A stretch of 64,000 nucleotides of DNA, taken from contig OW051492.1 in the NCBI GenBank assembly GCA_932521035.1, forward strand, positions 9,858,001 to 9,922,000, read 5' to 3'. The notes beneath the pieces were generated by a model that did not search any database, was not told where the DNA came from, and was given only the letters and a program-made list of their open reading frames with translations. Source of the DNA: Oscheius dolichura. Taxonomy: Eukaryota > Nematoda > Chromadorea > Rhabditida > Rhabditidae. This document shows positions 44,272 to 54,251 of this stretch, piece after piece (position 1 is the first letter of the stretch; the number at the start of each line of letters is the position of its first letter). Position numbers and translations under genes: made by a program.

Positions 44272-44819
44272 TAAAACGTTTTTGTTTTTGTGGTTATTAT
44301 CGCCTATTTTTTCTGCCCTTCCCCAGAAAAGGGCGGCTCTCGCTATTTCACCGAGCTCCTTTTCTCAACAAGAACATCTGAATACAGAAAATAGTTCAAC
44401 AAGGGATTCATTATTCGAAATAATAACACAATTCCTATGCACTTGATCGATTTAGCCATCTTGACAAGCAGCTTCAGCCAAATAATATGGACCATATTAT
44501 ATGGTAGTCGCTTTCTTCACACATTGAGCACGGTCAAAGCTCATACTGGCAGCAGTCTCTTCCCCTGAAAGATTCATACAATCTTCATAACGGGCTAAGA
44601 ACTTACGCAGCTATTAAAGCCTTTTGTAAGAGTACTGAGTGCGAGCACGGATCACTTCTTCTAATTTCTCAGACTATCGTCTCCAGTCTTCATCAAGAAC
44701 GATGCTTCGGAACGACTCCGAGTACGAATGGCCGCGGCCATTCTTCCCCAGTGCGCGCCCATTCGTCACAACACAAGATATTTTATTTATCTCTTTGTAC
44801 AATTACCATTTAAAATGTC
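44272..44819. other. Intergenic, no gene seen
   Basis: About 550 bases between the MSP gene and the convergent minus-strand gene that ends at 44820. Nothing supported. Confidence 0.5.
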
Positions 44820-45436
44820 TTAAATACATTTGTCGGTCGTGAACTGTACCATTTCGTCCAAATAATTTACGATTACTTCTTTGTTAACTTTTCCTGTGTC
44901 AAGATGTTTTTTGAACGCATACATTTTGTCTTCAGCTGCTTTTCTCTTCAGATAAAATTCCGAAGTTTCATCCTTTTGGTCCTAAAAATTTTATAGAAGG
45001 CTTATAGTGATGGCATGCCTGGCGTAACTCAAAATACTTTCGAAGTTGTATCTTCTTGAGCGATTCCAACAACGTAGCTAAGCTCGGATGCCTTTGCTTC
45101 TTCAGTTTCCTTTTCAAGACCCTGGAAAAGGTATCTATGGTTTTTCTATTGCTCTTACGAATGGAAAATTTCCGCAGCATTGCAAGAACATAGAACCTGC
45201 TCTTGTAGCTTCAGGGAACACCTGAAGATTTTCTATTTTATTCTATTGACAAAACGGATGCTCACACGATCCACTGCTAGCATAGCGGCTCGTTCAAAAT
45301 CCGTAACAACCTTGAGAGAAGAGATATTACCTCCAACTTGCTCCAGTTGTCTTCTCAACGCTAAAAAATTTTTTTCATAGGCTGGGGCCGTCTGTGCATC
45401 AGCGGCGCTCTCTAGGCGTTTCTTTATTTTTTCCAC
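44820..45436 (-). CDS. Unrecognised helical protein, 5' end not resolved
   Basis: Five exons on the minus strand keep one frame: 45436-45266, 45221-45159, 45121-45038 and 44981-44820, with introns of 44, 37 and 56 bases (four exons drawn; a fifth, 5' one is missing). At least 160 residues, mostly helical and charged: KNFLALRRQLEQVGG, DFERAAMLAVDR, LEKETEEAKASELSYVV, FYLKRKAAEDKMYAFKKHL. The first codon of the open part is GTG and no ATG precedes it in frame, so the start exon lies further upstream, where a degenerate MITE now sits (45555-45640). I do not recognise the family; a BAR-like or other coiled-coil helper is possible but unproven. Confidence 0.55.
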
Positions 45437-46443
45437 TTGATTTTAATAAAACAACTATTTGTCATAACCAATTACTATAAATGACATCAAAAAACCATCA
45501 GGAAAATAAGAAAACCGGCCAAAAACGCAGACGCGTTCAAAATTCAAACGCGCGCCAAAGGTTAAAGGACACTTGCGGGTGCAGTCGCCACGGGACCAGT
45601 GCAACCGCGGCGAGGTCCCTGGGGGTTCCTATAACGTACCCTGTGTTTGCCTATTCCATGCTGTTTTTGGCCTGGGACAAATTGAACACTCCTTGAAGCC
45701 TTTTTCAGCCATCATCCGAGGAAGAAATACGGCCTCATTGGATTCGTGAGGCTATTTTGGAGAGCAACATATTGAAATGTCGCTCCTTTTTAGCAGAAAG
45801 AATCCAGATATATGCAGGACTGAAAAATGAGATAATTAAGGGGTCAATGGAGGAGTTTATGGAAGGTTTTGTACTTATTTTGTAGAAAAAAATCCGCTGA
45901 TCAAGATGCACTAATTTCTTTTTTGATAAAGGTATCAAAATATGGAGAAAATTGCATGCAAAGCGTCGAGATCAAAGGAAATAACAGTTTAGAGTAGACG
46001 CGCGCTTACTTTCTACTGTAATTTAGAGCAGTTGGAGCGTAAACTAAAGGCAATCAACTAGTGCTATTAAAATAAAGAAAAAAGCGAGGAAATGGAGGGA
46101 AAAATATGAAAAGAAAGGGAGAAAAATGACGCTGGGCAAGTAAACAACTGGGCAGCGAACAGTGAGGGCAGGGAGGGGGCAATCGATGCGCATCGGCCCC
46201 CGGCTAGATCACCCCTGCAGCCGAGCAGATTTACTCTGGAAATGGGCCATAACGCCGGCTTTTTTGAGGGTCAAAAAGCCCAGAAGAAGAAGAGAATTTG
46301 GCGGAGAGAAGACTAGTCGCGAACCTATAGGGAAGACCCTATAAATATGAAAAAAAGGAAGAGGCATGAATATTTATTTGTACACTTTTGTACACAGTCG
46401 ATTTGTACACCAAATAGGAACCAAAGATAGTCCCGTAATTGAA
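45437..46443. other. Intergenic with a decayed MITE and a possible orphan exon
   Basis: 45555-45640 resembles the TTAA MITE ends (TTAAAGGACACTTGCGGG and GGTCCCTGGGGGTTCCT). An open stretch from 45709 to about 45880, behind a CTTTTTCAG acceptor, reads protein-like (PHWIREAILESNILKCR), and an ATG frame at 45481 precedes the MITE, but the two do not join in phase. This may be a broken gene. Confidence 0.4.
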
Positions 46444-47579
46444 TTACTTCCTGAGGAAACGGCTGGAAGACCTCATGGGGCTGTTGAACCCGCCGAGACC
46501 GCTTCCAAAGCTGTTGAATCCACCTAGAGGACTGCCAAAGCTGTTGCCAAGGCCGGAGAGAGGGGAAAATCCATTGAGGGAGCCTCCGCCGAAACCAGAG
46601 AGGGGACTGTTCAATCCGTTGAGGGAAGAGAATCCGCCGAGAGAACTTCCAAATCCAGAGAGAGGGCTGCCGAATCCAGACAGGGAATTTCCAAACCCGG
46701 AAAGAGCTCGGGAGGAGCCGAAACTGCCGGGGAATCCCATTCCACCGAAGTTACTGAACTGTCCCTGATTGACGAGGGCCTAAATAATTTTAGAACTCTA
46801 GAATTTCTGGGTCCTACACGGAATTGGTTGAGGATATTGGTGACTAGGAGGACTTGAGGCTGGCTGAGTCCGGAGAGGGTGTTCTGGATGATGAGCTCCT
46901 GCTGGACGGGGGACAGACGGCGGAAGGCCTGGTTGAAGGGCAGCGACAGGACTTGGCGCACGGCGCGCTGGATTGGGATCGGCTGGTACTGCAGCTGGTT
47001 GGCCACGTTCATCAGGGCCAGGGCTAGGGACTGGACACGTTGCTGGAGATAGAGAATAGTTACAGTATCCCTTAAAGAGTACCTGGAGGGGGAGGGGAAG
47101 ACTGGGGATGATTCGCTGGATCAGCTGGACTTTGGCAGAGACAGGGAGGCCGGGGTTGAGGAGTTGGCTGATCAGGACGCCGACATCTTCGAGCACGTCG
47201 TTGAGGAAGACGGCGATCTCTTGGATAATGTTCTGGACACAGCCACAGACACTCTGGAAGGGAATTATTTAAAGGGCGGCCGGGGTACGGTACTCACTCC
47301 GAAGCCGTCTCCCAGGCCGTTGTTTATTGGATTGAAAGAGTTGCCGAATCCTCCGAAGAGGCCGCCATTGCCCATTCCACCGAAGAGTCCATTTCCTCCG
47401 AAGAAGCCATTGTCACCGCCGAAGAGTCCTCCGAATCCTCCGCTGCCGAATCCACCGTCGAACATTCCTCCGAGTCCTCCGAGTCCGCTGCCCCAGAGGG
47501 AAGATCCGCCGGTCAACGGGGACAGGCCAAACTGAGCCGAAGCCGAGGCAACCAGAGCCAGAACGAGGAAAAGTCTCAT
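46444..47579 (-). CDS. Secreted Gly/Phe-rich protein with central helical domain (paralogue B)
   Basis: Four exons, 47579-47298, 47253-47083, 47042-46818 and 46779-46444; 337 residues. It has the same architecture as the 41284 gene: identical signal peptide MRLFLVLALVASASAQF, GGLFGG-rich part, core exon 2 (VCGCVQNIIQEIAVFLNDVL; ISQLLNPGLPVSAKVQLIQ), exon 3 almost identical to its partner, and an LSGFG-repeat end with SRFLRK. Exon 2 here has two cysteines not present in the partner. A TATATAA box lies at 47647-47653. Three TGTACA motifs lie in the 3' UTR (46379-46409). The two genes converge on a 4-kb interval that holds the MSP gene. Confidence 0.88.
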
Positions 47580-47646
47580 TTTTTGAGTTGAAGATGGGAG
47601 AAGACGAGCCGCTGTGGCTGTTGCTGTCCCCGTCCCACTCCCCGGC

Positions 47647-47653
47647 TTATATA
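47647..47653 (-). promoter_or_regulatory. TATA box of the 46444 gene
   Basis: TATATAA on the minus strand, 68 bases before the ATG. Confidence 0.75.
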
Positions 47654-48420
47654 TCCTGCCCCGGCTGCCCCCTTCCCCCTGCTCCCTTGTCTATTTTGCT
47701 TTACCCTTTTCCTAATTCAAAATATCCATGTTTTGCTGTTTTTTAGCCGCGTCAAACTTGATCGGAACATGGGATTGTTCAAATATGGGGACGGAGTAGA
47801 CGCGGCGATGCTCTTTTGGAACAGGGGTTGGCTGGGAGGTTCAGTCAACTTTATACGGTTCCCAGCTGTCTAGAAAGCTGGGAAAATAGTTGAGGACGTT
47901 ATTATCGTAAGGGGTGAACTTCCTGGATCTACTGTAGGTACTATAAATCTTTCTGACAATCCTTCCCTTGTGAGAGAGATTGAAAATGGCCTAAAACCGG
48001 CCAAAGCCCCGAATTTTTCGATTTGAATGGTTATGGACGGCGAGTTTATCCCTTTAGGGCTTCAAAGGCTGGATTTCTTCGTTGCCTGGACTTTCTACAG
48101 TAATCTGACATCCGCAGCACGGATCTAACTACCATTATAGCCCATCTTCTTGACTCTGAAGCCGCCGTTGTGGCCCATCACCCTCAAGTCCTTCAAAGTG
48201 GGATCATATGGATAAAATCCCAGATTTTAAAGGAAATCTGTATTGCGGCAGAGGAAGGCTTCTTCTTTCAAAATACCCTTTTCCCACCATGAATGCCTCA
48301 ATTGCTTCGAGACCCTAACAAGGTAAGGCCCAACAATTCCATAAATCACTTGGCTTCAAAGTTCAAAGCCCGCCGGAGTGCTTGTGTCCCGCCGGGACTT
48401 GTTTTACCGTGCTCCTCTCC

Positions 48421-48450
48421 TTTATTTGCTTATGACTTCATATGGCATGT
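48421..48450 (+). promoter_or_regulatory. Shared upstream box of glycine-rich genes (copy 3)
   Basis: TTTATTTGCTTATGACTTCA followed by TATGGCATGT. It is nearly identical to the box before the 54104 gene. Confidence 0.75.
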
Positions 48451-48532
48451 GTATTTTTTTACAGTTGTTTTCAACAGACAATCTCTAATTTTATACGTTC
48501 CGCCCCTTGTTTTCTGGCCCGGTATAAAAGCC

Positions 48533-48539
48533 GCCCTCT
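48533..48539 (+). promoter_or_regulatory. TATA box of the 48590 gene
   Basis: TATAAAA in CGGTATAAAAGCCGCC, 57 bases before the ATG. Confidence 0.85.
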
Positions 48540-48589
48540 GTCAGCCATTCAACAAGCTGCTCAGCTCTTCTTCTCTTCTTTTTCAAAAC

Positions 48590-49270
48590 ATGCAAGCCAT
48601 CGTCCTTGTCTGCCTGGTGGCCGCCGCTTCGGCTCAAATCGTCTCGCCAGGAATTGGACTGGGAGGATATCCAGGAATTGGCGCTGGAATTGGAGCCTAC
48701 CCTGGAATTGGAATCGGTGGATATCCCGGCATCGGAGGCTACTCCGGCGTGGGGGGCCTCCCAAGTGGGCAAGTCACACAAACGAGCCAGCAGAGCCAAG
48801 TCGTTAACAGCGCCATCTACCCCGGTATGGGAACCGGATACGGTATCAATCCCTTGACCGCTGGCCTCGGAGCCGGCATCGGAGCCTATGGAGCTGAAGG
48901 AGCTTACGGTCTCGGAGCCGGACTTCCCTACGGATCAGCTTACGGATTTCCTTACGGAGCTGGAATTGGTGCCTATGGAGCTGGAGCTTACGGAGCTGGA
49001 ATTAACTCTGCCCTCTCTTATGGAGCTGGAATTGGCGGTGGACTTCCTTACGGAGCCGGAATTGGAGCCTATGGAGCTGGAATTGGTGCCTACGGAGCCG
49101 GAATTGGTGCCTATGGAGCCGGCCTTGGCTCTGCCTACGGAGCTGGACTCGGCGCCGGCCTTCCTTATGGAGCCGCCTATGGAGCTGGTTATGCTCCAGT
49201 TCTTGGCGGTACAACTGGTGTCTTCGGCGCTTCTTACACTCCTATTCTTGGATCCCCCGTGGGAAAATAG
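48590..49270 (+). CDS. Secreted Gly/Ala/Tyr-rich protein (GIGAYGAG repeats)
   Basis: Single exon, 226 residues. Signal peptide MQAIVLVCLVAAASAQ, then PGIGLGGYPGIGAGIGAYPG, a short QVTQTSQQSQVV spacer, and tandem GAGIGAYGAG units; it ends GSPVGK. No cysteine after the signal. It is probably a structural extracellular protein. The first third and the end match the 53550 gene on the other strand, but the middle repeat differs (YGAG in place of GYPGIGG). The start was taken at the signal peptide; the frame upstream is promoter. One TGTACA motif at 49303-49308. Confidence 0.88.
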   Translation: MQAIVLVCLVAAASAQIVSPGIGLGGYPGIGAGIGAYPGIGIGGYPGIGGYSGVGGLPSGQVTQTSQQSQVVNSAIYPGMGTGYGINPLTAGLGAGIGAYGAEGAYGLGAGLPYGSAYGFPYGAGIGAYGAGAYGAGINSALSYGAGIGGGLPYGAGIGAYGAGIGAYGAGIGAYGAGLGSAYGAGLGAGLPYGAAYGAGYAPVLGGTTGVFGASYTPILGSPVGK

Positions 49271-49596
49271 TTATACTGCGTTCCATTCCAGTTTATTGAA
49301 TCTGTACAAATGTGCAAAACAATGAAAATAAATAATTTCATAATAAAATCTTGTTTTCCTTCTCTTATTTTGGCTGGGATGGATGTTTGCGTTTATATTT
49401 TTTGGCGCGCGGTATTTCTCGTTGAAATCACGCGTCTATTCCATTTTTTCTAGCTATTAATCATTAAAATTGATACTAGTTTAATAATATTAGAGTATAA
49501 TAGAAGATGGAAGAAGATTTTGGAGCTTGAGAAGACTGTAACATATCAGATGATCACGTCCTGACGGTGAGCCATTGTTAAAATCAGGATATTCAG
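49271..49596. other. Intergenic, no gene seen
   Basis: Poly(A) signals AATAAA near 49327. The missing start exon of the following cystatin-like gene should lie here, but I could not find a clear signal peptide. Confidence 0.45.
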
Positions 49597-50070
49597 CGTT
49601 TAGCATGGAAAGCTTGCGTACGATTAAATAAAGGAGAAGAAAATACTAAAAAATGGGTACCAGTAAAGGTTAGAATCATTAAATTTCGCCGAAAATATGC
49701 GAGTTTTCAGATTTTGAAAGCGAAATCTCGAAGCGGGAATGGGATAATCTATGAATTTGAGGTTTTATTGGGACAAACTGTAAAAATCTTCTCGGTCTGT
49801 TGACTTTTACCTACTTTTTTATGTATATTTTTTCAGGAGAACGAAGTACATGAAATTGGTGTAACAGAGCCGGTTGACATTGATGAAAACGGCGAATTCT
49901 GTAGCTTGAGAGGGAGAGTGTGGCAGGAGCCGGGACCCGCTAGCCGCGATACTCTTCAATGGATCGAAAAAGTGGAAAATTCCAAGGATGTCAAACTGCT
50001 GGCTTCTACTTCAACTTACAACCATTTCGACGAAGCCAAGAAGGTTAAAACATGGCCCACATACATGTAA
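49597..50070 (+). CDS. Cystatin-like gene 1, start exon not found
   Basis: Exons 49597-49668, 49711-49794 and 49837-50070 join in phase 0 to at least 129 residues. The pattern AWKACVRLN..WVPVKILKAKS..IIYEFEVLLGQT follows the cystatin fold, which blocks papain-type cysteine proteases. The usual QVVAG loop is replaced by RSGNG, so inhibition by the classical mode is doubtful. The C-terminal part has VWQEPGP, compatible with the second hairpin region of cystatins. No ATG or signal peptide was found upstream of 49597, so this is 5' partial or a relic. A stop TAA closes exon 3 within a GTAAGT donor-like context. Confidence 0.55.
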
Positions 50071-50089
50071 GTCATCCTTCCCCTATAAT

Positions 50090-50345
50090 TCCCGGCCATT
50101 CGCCCAGCACTCTTCCTCTTCCAACCTGACCCGCCTGTGGAATTCCAACCGAGAAATCTTGTCCTACCGTTCCCAACTGTCCAGCTTGCCCTTCCCAGAG
50201 GCCAAATACCTGTCCTCCCACTCCTACTTGTCCTCCACCTCCCCCTCAACCAACCTGCCCAGCCTGTCCTACAGCTGACGCCTGCCCGGCTTCTTCCGCT
50301 TGCCCGTCACCTCCAAAGTTCCCCACCTGACTTCCTACCGCGATT
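50090..50345 (+). pseudogene. Fragment of a Cys/Pro-rich lectin linker
   Basis: The sequence resembles the CPxCP repeat part of the 51460 gene (for example CCAATTCCAACCGAGAAA-like and CCAAATACCTGTCCTCCC) but has no flanking exons, and the frame breaks. It is a duplicated fragment. Confidence 0.65.
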
Positions 50346-50462
50346 GCGAGCCTCATGGGCCGGCCAGACCGTTTTAAAGCCAAAATAGGGCCAAAAAATG
50401 AGGTAAAATGCCCGTTGATTTGATCCCCAGCCGTTCCTTTCTAAATTATCTAACTTTTTCAG

Positions 50463-50877
50463 TTCTGTGTCTGGAAAGTTGCCCGTTGGATCAATAAAGA
50501 AGCTGACAGAACCGGCCCCTATATTTGGATACCCACTGAGGTTTCAATATTTCGATTTTCATGATGTTTTTCATCTTCAGATAGCATTCATAAATGCCCG
50601 GGTCGTGTCTGGCAGCCTCCTCTTTATGGATGTTATCTTCGAAGAGTCGAATGCCCTGAAAAGAGTGAGCTATCCTCCGTTTCTTTTTAAGTGGACGCTT
50701 CAGGACCTGGGAGCCCGCGAGGTCGGACCCAAACTCGGACTCAAGTCAAGAACCGGCGCCCGTCAGCTGTTCTATAGAATGGAATTCTGGCAAACTTACG
50801 ACGAGCCGTTTCGTTATTTACTTCTGAAATTTGAAAAACTGGATGATATTCCTCCTGCTAAACGAGAGAAGGACTGA
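50463..50877 (+). CDS. Cystatin-like gene 2, start exon not found
   Basis: Exons 50463-50540 and 50581-50877 (intron of 40 bases) give at least 124 residues. VARWINKEADRTGPYIWIPT, then AFINARVVSGSLLFMDVIF, fits the cystatin strand-loop-strand; RVVSG stands for the inhibitory QVVAG. The C-terminal part (EFWQTYDEPFRYLLLKF) fits the last strands. It is a tandem neighbour of the gene at 49597. The exon begins right behind TTTTTCAG, and no signal-peptide exon was found before it. AATAAA near 50982. The frame that starts with GTG at 50467 is a shadow. Confidence 0.55.
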
Positions 50878-51459
50878 AATTTCCTCCAGACCGCCTGGAT
50901 TGACGGCCTTATCTTACTGATCAGCCTCCTCCCGTGGCTCTGGAAGCCACCATAATTCTCCTTGTGCTGATTTTAATTTCAAATAAAGAGCAGAGATTAA
51001 CGGGAAGAATCGAGCACAAGAACAATAAGAGGCCCTATTCTGATTAAAACGACTCTTTCGATGACCGACTGAGCCTCTGGGCAGCTGGTTACTGTAGGGA
51101 AAATGGAAAAAATAAAGATTTGTGGATCTCGTGGGGGTGCATGAACGAAGTTTCATGTTCATATCTGCAGGCGTCTCTTTGTACAGCCTCTTGTCTATTG
51201 GTGAGCCCTTTTTCATCCGATGCGGGCCTGTTCTGGGCCTTTTTCATGTCATTTGCCTTGCGAACTGGCAGCTGGACCAATAAGAACAATAGAAACGATC
51301 TCGTGTTGTGCCCGATTCCGTGCCATTCCAATATTTTTTCAGCAGATCTTCTTACACTCCTATTTAAATGTTGAGCCTGACCCCGACAGTCATCGTCTAC
51401 TAGTTTCTGGTCTCCCTTTCCTTCTTTCCTTCAAAATAATCCGTTCCTTTCAGGACACA
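50878..51459. other. Upstream region duplicated at 57670-58020
   Basis: No gene seen. The block 51120-51459 (AAGTTTCATGTTCATATCTG, TGGACCAATAAGAA, CGACAGTCATCGTCTACTAG) recurs in reverse before the paralogue at 57667. The duplication thus covers promoter and gene. Confidence 0.6.
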
Positions 51460-53239
51460 ATGGTCTCCATTGTGGGCGTCAACTTGGCCCTTTGTCTGTT
51501 CTTCATCCAGTTGGAAACGGTCACTTCGAGTAAGAATAGAAAATAGATTAAATTAAACAAATTACAGGCTTCAAATGCGGCGACGATGGCTTCTACGCGA
51601 ATCCCGACGAATGCCTCAAGTTCATCAGCTGTTCAAAAGGACAACGAATGGATTTCGACTGTCCGAAAGGTATCTACGGTCCTTTTTTCGGTCTAGGAGA
51701 GACATTCAGGAACCAGCTGGTACGCGGATCGAGGAGTATGCGACACTGCCGACTCGAGCAAGTGTGCTACCAAGGCGACTCCGGCCCCCTCCCGACCGGC
51801 CCCCCTCTCCGATTCCGACAGTTTAGACCCGTCTCTACAGCAGCAGATTCTGGATGCTTTGAAGAAATTCAAGCCCTGTAATGGCGGCGGCGGCGGAGAC
51901 TCGGGTGAAGATTCTTCGGAGGGTACTACCCGACATTACCGCCCTACTACTGGAGGTCCTAATGGCGGCAACTCGGGAGAAGACGGCGATTCATCTGAAG
52001 GCACTACCCGCGCCCATCGCCATAGTACGCCGAAACCTACTGCTTCTCCCGGAGATTCGGACGAAGATGACAACTCATCTGAAGATACTCCTCGCCCCCG
52101 CGGTTCTTCTACCCAAAAGCCTACTGGTGGTCCTGACGGCGGAGATTCTGGAGAAGATCATCATCCCCCAAGAAACCAAACGACCCGTTCTCCAGACAAT
52201 TCCGGAAGTTCCACAACGGCCGGCCTTCTGCCCAGCACTCTTCCTCCTCCTACCTGCCCCGCCTGCCCAATTCCAACCGAGAAAGCGTGCCCGGCTGCCC
52301 CGACGTGTCCCGCCTGTCCCACCCAACGGCCAAATACCTGTCCTCCCGCTCCTACTTGTCCTCCACCTCCTCCTCAGCCAACCTGCCCCGCCTGTCCTAC
52401 AGCTGCCGCCTGCCCAGCTGCTCCCACCTGCCCGCCACCTCCAAAGTGCCCGACCTGCCCAGTTCCTACCGAGACAGTCTGTCCCACGGTTCAACCCTGC
52501 CCAACTACAACACCTCAACCGCCAAAGCGTAAGTATTTCTCTTCTAGACGCTGTGATAATTCCATTTTTAGCAATCTGTGACAATGGCTGGAAATATTAT
52601 GACGCTACCAAGTCGTGTTATTTGTTGGGCGTTAAACAAGTCAATAATATAGATGCTCAAAGTTTGTGCAGGGCTCAGGGTGCCTTGTTGACTTCTATCC
52701 ATAGTGAAGCTGAGAATACTTTCATTTACCGTAAGTATTTTTCAAAAGACGAAAAAGAGTTGGTTACAGAATATGCTAAGGCTGCTTCGACCGCTAGTCC
52801 TTTCAATCTGTGGATCGGAGCTTATCGAACGGGCAACACAGCTGCCAACTTCGCTAACTTTGATGGAACACCGGTAGAGTATAGCTAATAGTTAGATATT
52901 ATTGTGTTTTTACAGCTGGACTATAATAACTTTAATGGAACACAGCCGGATAATTATCTGAGCAACGAATTCTGTACAGAGGTAAGGCATAGGCCAATCT
53001 GTATTTGATAGAGTTTCCCGGACAACATTGACCTTTTCGCTCGAGTGGCGCAGTGATGGAGTGGCGCGCGCCAATAGAAAGGGTTCGACCCCCATCGGCG
53101 AAAATGCCTTTTTGCTTTTATTCAAATCAGTTTTCAGATGTACATTCGTTCTCCTGAAGCTCCTGATGCGTTTTGGAACGATTGGAATTGCGCCGAAAAC
53201 CGCCCAGCTTACGTTTGCAAGAAGGCAGCAAATGTCTAA
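51460..53239 (+). CDS. Secreted chitin-binding (CBM14) plus C-type-lectin mosaic (paralogue A)
   Basis: Seven exons, 51460-51529, 51568-51669, 51710-52528, 52572-52730, 52770-52873, 52916-52981 and 53138-53239; 473 residues. Order: signal peptide (MVSIVGVNLALCLFFIQLE); one peritrophin-type chitin-binding domain (FKCGDDGFYANPDECLKFIS ... MDFDCPKG ... CDTADSSKC); a Ser/Asp/Thr-rich linker (GEDSSEGTTR units) that can carry glycans; a tandem CPACP / CPPPP cysteine-proline region; and a C-type lectin domain (NGWKYYDATKSCY, LLTSIHSEAEN, LWIGAYRTG, WNDWNCAENRPAYVCKK). No EPN or QPD calcium triplet was seen with certainty. It may link chitin lining and sugars. Intron 6 holds a tRNA-like unit. The ATG follows a TTTCAG acceptor. 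Confidence 0.9.
53041..53120 (+). repeat. tRNA-like Pol III unit (copy T5), in lectin intron
   Basis: A box TGGCGCAGTGA (53046-53056), B box GGTTCGACCCC (53082-53092), then CTTTTTGCTTTTA. The spacing of the boxes (25 bases) is short but tRNA-like. The acceptor ends do not pair. It is in the sense direction of the host gene. Confidence 0.6.
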
Positions 53240-53324
53240 CTTCACATGAAATAAAATATTGTTCTATTTGTATATTCCTTTTTTGAGAGTTTGTCTTGCA
53301 TCCATCCTTTTGTAATTTAAGGAA

Positions 53325-53470
53325 GCGACAGGAATCTAGGTTACTGTAGCAGAAGAAAATAGGGTGGTGACATCGGCCTTTTTTCAGAGGAAACAGAAAG
53401 AATTAGCTTACTGGATCGAATAAGAGCGAGTGCAGTCGCTGCGGGACCACTGCCCTGAATCAGGTAAATT
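53325..53470. repeat. Decayed TTAA MITE
   Basis: AAGGAAGCGACAGGAATCTA GGTTACTGTAGCAGAAGAAA and later GTGCAGTCGCTGCGGGACCA match the inside of the complete element at 62166-62418. Confidence 0.6.
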
Positions 53471-53549
53471 CAAGAATTTTTATAAGAAATTATTTATTTT
53501 CATTGTTTTGTACATTTGTACAGATTCAATAAACCGTCATACAACATAA

Positions 53550-54104
53550 TTATTTTCCCAAGGGAGAGCCAACAGCGCCATAGGGCAGGCCTCCGATTCC
53601 AGCTCCGAGACCGTATCCGGGAAGGCTAGCTCCTATTCCAGCATAGAGAAGGCTGCCAATTATCTGGCTCTGCTGGCTAGTTTGAGTGACGCGCCCAGTA
53701 GGGTAGCCACCAATTCCAGGGTAGCCTCCGATGCCGGGATATCCTCCGATTCCTGGGTAGCCACCGATTCCAGGGTATCCTCCAATGCCGGGGTAGCCAC
53801 CGATTCCAGGGTATCCTCCGATTCCGCCGATTCCAGCGCCAATGCCGGGGTAGGCTCCAATGCCACCAATACCAGGGTAGCCTCCGATTCCAACACCGAT
53901 TCCAGGATATCCTCCAATGCCGCCAATTCCACCAATTCCACCAAGGCCGGGGTAGCCTCCAATGCCGGGATATCCACCGATTCCAATTCCAGGGTAGGCT
54001 CCAATTCCAGCGCCAATTCCTGGATATCCTCCCAGTCCAATTCCAGGTGAGACGATTTGAGCCGAGGCGGCAGCTGCCAGGCAGACGAGGACGATGGCTT
54101 GCAT
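53550..54104 (-). CDS. Secreted Gly-rich protein (GGYPGIGG repeats)
   Basis: Single exon, 184 residues. Signal peptide MQAIVLVCLAAAASAQ, then PGIGLGGYPGIGAGIGAYPG as in the 48590 gene, a run of GGYPGI/GIGG units, a RVTQTSQQSQII spacer, and GSPLGK at the end. It is an inverted paralogue of the 48590 gene. The first 35 residues, spacer, promoter and 3' UTR are conserved, while the repeat arrays differ in unit and number, as expected from slippage. TATA box at 54171-54177. Two TGTACA motifs (53509-53522). Other long frames here are codon-bias shadows. Confidence 0.88.
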   Translation of the reverse strand: MQAIVLVCLAAAASAQIVSPGIGLGGYPGIGAGIGAYPGIGIGGYPGIGGYPGLGGIGGIGGIGGYPGIGVGIGGYPGIGGIGAYPGIGAGIGGIGGYPGIGGYPGIGGYPGIGGYPGIGGYPGIGGYPGIGGYPTGRVTQTSQQSQIIGSLLYAGIGASLPGYGLGAGIGGLPYGAVGSPLGK

Positions 54105-54170
54105 AGCTTGAAGAAGAATAGAAGAAGAAGAAGAGCTGAGCAGCTTGTTGGACTGCTGACAGAGGTCGGC

Positions 54171-54177
54171 TTTTATA
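54171..54177 (-). promoter_or_regulatory. TATA box of the 53550 gene
   Basis: TATAAAA on the minus strand, context GGTATAAAAGCCGACC, 67 bases before the ATG. Confidence 0.85.
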
Positions 54178-54251
54178 CCATCGCAGAAAACAAGGGGAAC
54201 AGGGGCGGAACGTGTAAAATTAGAGTGTGCCAATGAAAACAACTGTTAAAA

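Larger units (their letters stand above)
47580..48589. other. Divergent promoter region of two secreted-protein genes
   Basis: Contains TATA boxes near both ends (47647-47653 minus, 48533-48539 plus) and the shared box at 48421. A short inverted repeat (GCCGCGTC and GACGCGGC) lies at 47747-47811. No gene seen between. Confidence 0.55.

Noticed and set aside
46439-46768. Plus-strand proline-rich frame
   Set aside because: Antisense of the LSGFG repeat exon of the 46444 gene.
50467-50877. Frame starting at GTG 50467 as a gene by itself
   Set aside because: The upstream half is in the wrong frame. Using the intron 50541-50580 gives a cystatin-like reading instead.
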